From contig CADBQU010000024.1 in the NCBI GenBank assembly GCA_902796905.1, forward strand, positions 1 to 64,000: a DNA stretch of 64,000 nt, given 5' to 3'. The notes beneath the pieces were generated by a model. The model saw only the letters and a list, made by a program, of their open reading frames with translations, searched no databases and was not told the origin of the DNA. Each line of letters begins with the position of its first letter. Positions within the stretch are counted from its first letter, which is position 1. Position numbers and translations under genes: made by a program. Shown in pieces: positions 59,094 through 64,000 of this stretch. Source of the stretch: Oscillospiraceae bacterium (GTDB lineage: Bacteria; Bacillota; Clostridia; Oscillospirales; Acutalibacteraceae).

Positions 59094-61325
59094 ATGAAAA
59101 AAGTAAAATATGTTGACCCTATAATAGGTACGGTCGGCGATGAACAGGCAATTGCAAAAACCGTGCACGGCGGCGGAAAAACTCACCCCGGAGCCTGCGT
59201 GCCGGGAGGAATGGTACAGCTTTCGCCCGATACCGTAACGGGAGGCGATAATACAACCGGATATAATTATTGCCACAATACAATAGAGGGTTTTAGCTTT
59301 AATCATATGAGCGGCTGCGGCTGGTACGGCGATTTGGGTAATTTGCAGGTTATGCCCATAACCGGGAAAACAGATTTGCGCAGCGGAAGCAACGAAGAAC
59401 TTCCGTTTAAAAAAGGTGCTATTGGGTGGAAGTCGCCTTTTTCACACAAAAAGGAATGGGCAAAAGCAGGATATTATGCCGTGGAATTAGAGCGCTACGG
59501 AATTTTGGCGGAAGCTACCGTTGCGGAACATACTGGAATGCTGCGGTTTACTTATCCCCAAAACGAACGGTCCAGCATAATATTTAATTTTTCAAGACGA
59601 ATTGCCGGGCATGCGGATTTTGAACATATAGATATTATAAGTAACAGCAGGTTGGAAGGATACATACGCTGTACGCCTGCCGGAGGCGGTTTCGGCCGCG
59701 GAGCCGGAAATATTTCGTATATGCTTTATTTTGTATTTGAGTTCTCAAAACCGGCGGAAAATTTTAGGTTTTTCGGTAACGAAGAATATGCGGAAGAAAA
59801 TTTAAGAAGCTTTGAGGGCGAAGACGTAGGATTGACTGCAAGGTTTTCTACCGAAAAGGGAGAGAAAATTTTAATAAGGTGCGGAATTTCTTATGTGGAT
59901 TTAGAAGGCGCACGCAATAATCTTTTGTGCGAATGTAACCATTTTAATTTTGAAAAATTAAAAAATGAAGCGGAGGAAAAGTGGGAGCAGGCCTTTAACT
60001 GCGTGGAAGTTGCAGGCGAAAACGAAGTGGATTTAACGCTTTTTTATACCTGCTTGTATCATACTTTGCTTGATCCCAGAATTTTTACGGACAGGGACGG
60101 AAGGTTTCGCACCCCGAACGGCGAAATTCATTGTACGGATTATACACAGTATACTCAGCGTACTATGTTTAGCGGTTGGGACGTTTACAGAAGCGAATTT
60201 CCGTTACTTACCGTTTTGCGTCCGGATATTGTAAACGACGAAGTGAATTCGCTTATTAAATTAGCCGAAATAAAAAATTCGGCTTTCCCAAGGTGGGAGC
60301 TGGTAGGAAACGATTCCCGCTGTATGGTGGGCGACCCCGGACTTCTTGTAATTGCCGACGCTTATTTAAAAGGAATTTGCAATTTTGATGTACCAAAAAC
60401 ATATAAAATTGCGCTTGCTTCCTGCAAATCGGCGGAAACACTAAATCAAAAGCCTTTTTCGTCGCTAAGACCAAAAACAAAGCAATATATTAACGATGCC
60501 TATGTGCCGTTAAATTTAAGCGAAACTTTGGAATTTTTATATGCGGATTATGTTATGTCTTGCTTTGCTAAAGCCGTAGGGCAGGAAAAAGACGCGGAGT
60601 ATTTTATTGCGCGCTCAAAAAAATACCGTGAAAATTTTAATTCCAAAACCGGATTTATGGGACCGAGAGATTCTGAGGGGAATTTTGTACCGGTAAATAA
60701 CGAGTACGATGAAAACGGTTGTGTAGAAAGCAATATTTTTCAGCAGTCTTGGTTTGTGCCGTATGATATTAAGGGGCTTAGCGAATTGTTCGGTTGCGAG
60801 CGTACAATTGAATTGTTGGAGAGATTGTTTGAAAAAGCCGATTTTACCGCTATGTGGAATATTAATTATAATCATTCCAACGAACCGTGCCATAATATTA
60901 CTCATTATTTTAACGAGTTGGGACAGTCATATCGTACACAGTACTGGACAAGACGGGTGCAGAAAGAGGCATACCGTTTAAGTGCGTTCGGATTTTGCGG
61001 AAACGAAGATGTAGGTCAGCTTTCTGCATGGTATGTGCTTTCTGCAATAGGCTTTGCACAAATTTGTATGGGCAGTAACCGTTTCAGCATAAATACCCCT
61101 CTTTTTAAAAAAGTAAGTGTACGGCTGAATAAAAAATATCATTCCTGCAAAAACTCCGATACATTTAAAATTGAATGTGATAAAAATCCCCTTGAGTATC
61201 CGTATATTAAGGAGATATATTTAAACGGTAAAAAGCTTGACAGGAATTATTTAATGTACAAGGAAATTACAAACGGCGGAGAGCTTAAATTTGTATTATC
61301 CAAAACTCCTTGTAAAAATATATAG
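59094..61325 (+). CDS. GH92-family alpha-mannosidase
   Basis: The 743-residue product is a complete GH92 enzyme (VDPIIGTVG, PGACVPGGMVQLSPDT, GWDVYRSEFPLL, NEPCHNITHYFNE with the acid Glu, GNEDVGQLSAWYVLSAIGF). GH92 enzymes are Ca-dependent exo-alpha-mannosidases cleaving alpha-1,2, 1,3, 1,4 or 1,6 links. No signal peptide is seen, so it acts in the cytoplasm on imported mannosides. It is followed by the GH95 gene after 319 bases. Confidence 0.93.
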   Translation: MKKVKYVDPIIGTVGDEQAIAKTVHGGGKTHPGACVPGGMVQLSPDTVTGGDNTTGYNYCHNTIEGFSFNHMSGCGWYGDLGNLQVMPITGKTDLRSGSNEELPFKKGAIGWKSPFSHKKEWAKAGYYAVELERYGILAEATVAEHTGMLRFTYPQNERSSIIFNFSRRIAGHADFEHIDIISNSRLEGYIRCTPAGGGFGRGAGNISYMLYFVFEFSKPAENFRFFGNEEYAEENLRSFEGEDVGLTARFSTEKGEKILIRCGISYVDLEGARNNLLCECNHFNFEKLKNEAEEKWEQAFNCVEVAGENEVDLTLFYTCLYHTLLDPRIFTDRDGRFRTPNGEIHCTDYTQYTQRTMFSGWDVYRSEFPLLTVLRPDIVNDEVNSLIKLAEIKNSAFPRWELVGNDSRCMVGDPGLLVIADAYLKGICNFDVPKTYKIALASCKSAETLNQKPFSSLRPKTKQYINDAYVPLNLSETLEFLYADYVMSCFAKAVGQEKDAEYFIARSKKYRENFNSKTGFMGPRDSEGNFVPVNNEYDENGCVESNIFQQSWFVPYDIKGLSELFGCERTIELLERLFEKADFTAMWNINYNHSNEPCHNITHYFNELGQSYRTQYWTRRVQKEAYRLSAFGFCGNEDVGQLSAWYVLSAIGFAQICMGSNRFSINTPLFKKVSVRLNKKYHSCKNSDTFKIECDKNPLEYPYIKEIYLNGKKLDRNYLMYKEITNGGELKFVLSKTPCKNI

Positions 61326-61644
61326 CATAAAAACAGAGTGTTTACGAATAATTAAAGCAAAAAATAAAAAGTAAAAAATTAGCCTTTTGGGGAAATAAGC
61401 GGCAGCTTTAAAAATCGCAAAACAAATTTTATGCTCTTTTACCGCTTTTATAAAAAATTTGCAAACAAAAATGCAAAACATTTTAAAAAGCTTTTGGCAG
61501 TATAAACCGTAAAACAAAAGTTAAAAAACAAATAATAAAAACCGACAAAAATAAATAATAAAAATAAATAATAAAGAGAAATAATAAAAATAAATAATAC
61601 AGAAAGGGTATTGTACGGCAAAGCGGTACAGTACAAAAATAATA
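61326..61644. other. AT-rich spacer between GH92 and GH95 genes
   Basis: 319 bases with no gene, no cloverleaf and no terminator seen. From about 61550 to 61605 it is an imperfect AAAATAAATAATA repeat. It may be the GH95 leader. Confidence 0.4.
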
Positions 61645-63987
61645 ATGACCGTGCATGATATTTACCAAAATAAACCGGCGTTTGGCTTAGGGCAGCGCTG
61701 GATGGATTGCACCCCTATAGGAAACGGCTGTACGGGCGCCGCCTTTTACGGAGGAACGGCGGAGGATATTTTGGCTGTAAGCCGCGCAGATTTGTGGTGG
61801 AACGGCAGGGAATCTTCCGTTCCGGATGTTTCGCATATTTTGTACAAAATGCGCGCATTGCAAAAAGAAGGCAATTTGGAAGAAGCCTGCAATATGATGT
61901 ACGACGCACTTCAAGATGCAAATTATAATACAAACGTGGCAAATATGCGCACACTGGGCTGTGTAAAATTCAGTTTTGAATGCAGCGGTATTTATAATAA
62001 TTATAAAAGAGTAACGCACATGAATACCGGCGAAGCGCAAATTAAATATTGTTTAGGCAAAAGCAAATTTGAGCGCAGCTGTTTTGTTTCAAGGAAAAGA
62101 GATGTTATTATAATGCGTTTGGCAAGCGAAGAACCGTCAGGATTTTCGCTAAGCCATGGATTTTACGACAGTTACGAGGGTACCGACGGAGAAAAAACTT
62201 TAAAAGATACCGACGGTAAATTTGCGCAGTATAAAACGGCGGACGACTGTATGATATATTCTTCTTCCAACGAAGGAAAGTTTTTCGGAATAGTAACCAA
62301 AGCGATTTCCGACGGTTTGGTTAAAACGGAAGAAAACCGTATATCCGTGTCGGGTGCAAAGGACAGTCTTTTAATAATAAAAGCTTTTTCGGGGGCGAAA
62401 AACCGAAAATCGGCAGAGCGTGCCGCAGTAAAAGCGGTAAACAGTTGTCCTTTAGAGTATAAAAAACTGTTTAAAGAGCATAAAAGCTTGCATGCAAGAT
62501 TATATAACAAAGCCGATATAAAATTATATTTCGGAAGAACATATCATTCAAACGAGGAATTGCTGGCAAACGCAAGAGAAAAAGAATGTTCTGCCGAGCT
62601 TTCCGAAAAACTTTGGCGCTACGGACGGTATTTGTTTATAAGCGGCGTAAATAAAAACGGACTTCCGTTTCCGCTTTACGGTTTATGGCCTTGCGGATAC
62701 GAACGGGTGTGGTCGCAGCATGTTGGAAACGAAAATGTTGAAATTATACATTGGCATGCCGCCGTTGGCGGACTGAGCGAGTTAATTGTACCTTTAATTA
62801 AATTTTACTGCGGCAAAACGGAAAAGTTTAAAGAAAACGCAAAAATGTTATACGGATGTAACGGTATATTTGTAGGGGCTTATTTGTCGCCCGAAAACTC
62901 TTTGGCTACGCCGCATGTTCCGGTAATTCTTCATTTTTTGGGGGTTGCCGGGTGGCTTTCAAGACATTTTTACGAGTATTACCTATGCACAAAGGATGAA
63001 AAAACATTTGAGGAAAATATTTTGCCGTTTATGACGGAAGCGGCAAATTTTTACGAAGATTATGTTTACGAAGACAAAAACGGTATGATAGAGCTTTACC
63101 CTGCGGTATCGCCCGAAAACACTCCGTTAGAATACATTGATGTAAAACGTAGGACCGCAAACGGTAATGCAATGCCTGTTACGAAAAATCCCACGATTGA
63201 ATTTGCAATTATGAAAGAACTGCTTAATAATCTTGTGGAGATTTCAAAAACTCATCCGGCTTTAAATAACCGTGTGCCAAAATGGAAAAAAATGCTTTCC
63301 AAAATACCCGAGTATATGATAAACGAGAGCGGCGCCGTTGCAGAGTGGATGGATAAATCGGAACACGATTATTATGCGCATCGCCACCTATCGCATTTAT
63401 ATCCGCTGTTTCCGGGCACCGAGATAGAAGACAGCCAAAGGCTTGATTTAATTCCGGCGTTTAAAAAGGCAGTTGATATGCGGGAAATGGGATTTATGAC
63501 CGGATGGTCGCTGGCACATATGTCGGCAATTTATGCCAGACTTAAAGACGGCGAAAAGGTGTTTGAATCGCTTAATATGTTAGCCAAGGTTTGTTTGTTG
63601 GATAACTTTTTTACATTGCATAACGATTATCGCGGTATGGGTATAACAGCAACGGATATGGGAAACGAAACCTTTGCGCCGGTGCAGCTGGACGCGTTAA
63701 TGGGAGCGGTTAACGCCGTACAGGAAATGCTTATATTTGTGTCGCATAAAAAGGTTAAGCTTTTGCCGGCATGTCCCAAAAACTTTGCAAAAGGCAAGGC
63801 AAAACTGCATTTTTTTGACGGCACGGTAAATATGCGTTGGGATTTAAAAACGGAAAATTGCAGGGCGGAATTTACGGCAATAAGAGATACCGCTTTTACG
63901 GTGGAGCTGCCCTTTAATAAGGGAATAAAAAAGATTATTTTAAAAGCAAAAGAAAAATATATTGTTGATACCAAAAGCGGCTTTTAA
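61645..63987 (+). CDS. GH95-family glycoside hydrolase
   Basis: The 780-residue product resembles GH95 enzymes (inverting alpha-L-fucosidases or alpha-L-galactosidases). Visible are the N-terminal beta-domain start TPIGNGCTGAAFYGG, the NxN pair in HVGNENVEI, the acid Glu in AVSPENTPLE, and HRHLSHLYPLFPG and MTGWSLAHMSAIYARLKDG near the C-terminus. No signal peptide, so it works inside the cell. Start has a weak ribosome site. The stop lies 13 bases before the window end. Confidence 0.9.
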   Translation: MTVHDIYQNKPAFGLGQRWMDCTPIGNGCTGAAFYGGTAEDILAVSRADLWWNGRESSVPDVSHILYKMRALQKEGNLEEACNMMYDALQDANYNTNVANMRTLGCVKFSFECSGIYNNYKRVTHMNTGEAQIKYCLGKSKFERSCFVSRKRDVIIMRLASEEPSGFSLSHGFYDSYEGTDGEKTLKDTDGKFAQYKTADDCMIYSSSNEGKFFGIVTKAISDGLVKTEENRISVSGAKDSLLIIKAFSGAKNRKSAERAAVKAVNSCPLEYKKLFKEHKSLHARLYNKADIKLYFGRTYHSNEELLANAREKECSAELSEKLWRYGRYLFISGVNKNGLPFPLYGLWPCGYERVWSQHVGNENVEIIHWHAAVGGLSELIVPLIKFYCGKTEKFKENAKMLYGCNGIFVGAYLSPENSLATPHVPVILHFLGVAGWLSRHFYEYYLCTKDEKTFEENILPFMTEAANFYEDYVYEDKNGMIELYPAVSPENTPLEYIDVKRRTANGNAMPVTKNPTIEFAIMKELLNNLVEISKTHPALNNRVPKWKKMLSKIPEYMINESGAVAEWMDKSEHDYYAHRHLSHLYPLFPGTEIEDSQRLDLIPAFKKAVDMREMGFMTGWSLAHMSAIYARLKDGEKVFESLNMLAKVCLLDNFFTLHNDYRGMGITATDMGNETFAPVQLDALMGAVNAVQEMLIFVSHKKVKLLPACPKNFAKGKAKLHFFDGTVNMRWDLKTENCRAEFTAIRDTAFTVELPFNKGIKKIILKAKEKYIVDTKSGF

Positions 63988-64000
63988 AGTTTTTAAAAAG

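Overview
The window is AT-rich chromosomal DNA with a replication origin near its left end: gyrA-gyrB-remB-recF-yaaA-dnaN-dnaA lie on the minus strand between 4.1 and 13.5 kb. The Firmicute-type gene order, the DnaD/DnaC-type primosome pair, remB, RNase Y, an electron-bifurcating-type [FeFe] hydrogenase, luxS, alr and two intracellular glycan hydrolases together point to a strictly anaerobic, sugar-fermenting member of the Clostridia, probably from an animal gut. No rRNA, tRNA, CRISPR array, phage or transposase gene was seen.

Layout. 0-2.3 kb: tsaE-tsaB (tRNA t6A) and upp. 2.4-4 kb: tadA and a CPBP protease. 4.1-14.1 kb: gyrase, recF and dnaN/dnaA with a two-part origin; the dnaA-dnaN spacer carries a DnaA-trio tract. 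14.2-25 kb: an RluA-type pseudouridine synthase, a lipoprotein, a YjjG-type HAD phosphatase, galU, a RING/DUF2628 - Nudix - left-handed-beta-helix operon, a GT4 glycosyltransferase, rlmH, a WalJ-like MBL hydrolase, a thioredoxin-reductase-like flavoprotein and a TtcA-like thiolase. 25-30 kb: DUF421/DUF4363, queT under a preQ1-I riboswitch, a polysaccharide deacetylase broken by a stop codon, a TIM-barrel isomerase and a PHP protein. 30-41 kb: rny, a frameshifted SPKTG surface protein, dnaD-dnaC, a radical SAM protein, a QueG-like protein, luxS and alr. 41-50.2 kb: one long minus-strand hydrogenase locus holding a catalytic HndABCD-type complex interleaved with a sensory-type hydrogenase, two DRTGG proteins, two small ATPases and a PHP protein. 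51-64 kb: yfmF-yfmH, lgt, folD, a membrane protein, an HtrA protease, GH92 and GH95.

The most striking feature is not a gene. Twenty intergenic sites (about one per 3 kb) carry a 70-99 bp palindrome built like a tRNA cloverleaf: one outer stem of 7-12 bp enclosing three hairpins. The outer stem differs from copy to copy but is almost always compensated on the other side, so fold rather than sequence is conserved. A second, related family (six copies, all on the plus strand upstream of plus-strand genes) begins with a TATAAT box and a fixed TTCGCAGAC-like stem and also encloses three hairpins. Two of its copies flank a third cloverleaf in tandem at each of two sites. I do not recognise either family as a named repeat.

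Functional threads: queuosine salvage (riboswitch, QueT, QueG-like), tRNA/rRNA modification (TsaE, TsaB, TadA, TtcA, RlmH, RluA-type), hydrogen metabolism with its own sensor branch, cell-envelope functions (GalU, GT4, Alr, Lgt, HtrA, SPKTG protein) and breakdown of imported mannose- and fucose/galactose-containing glycans. Several proteins carry long Asn-, Lys- or Glu-rich low-complexity tails.
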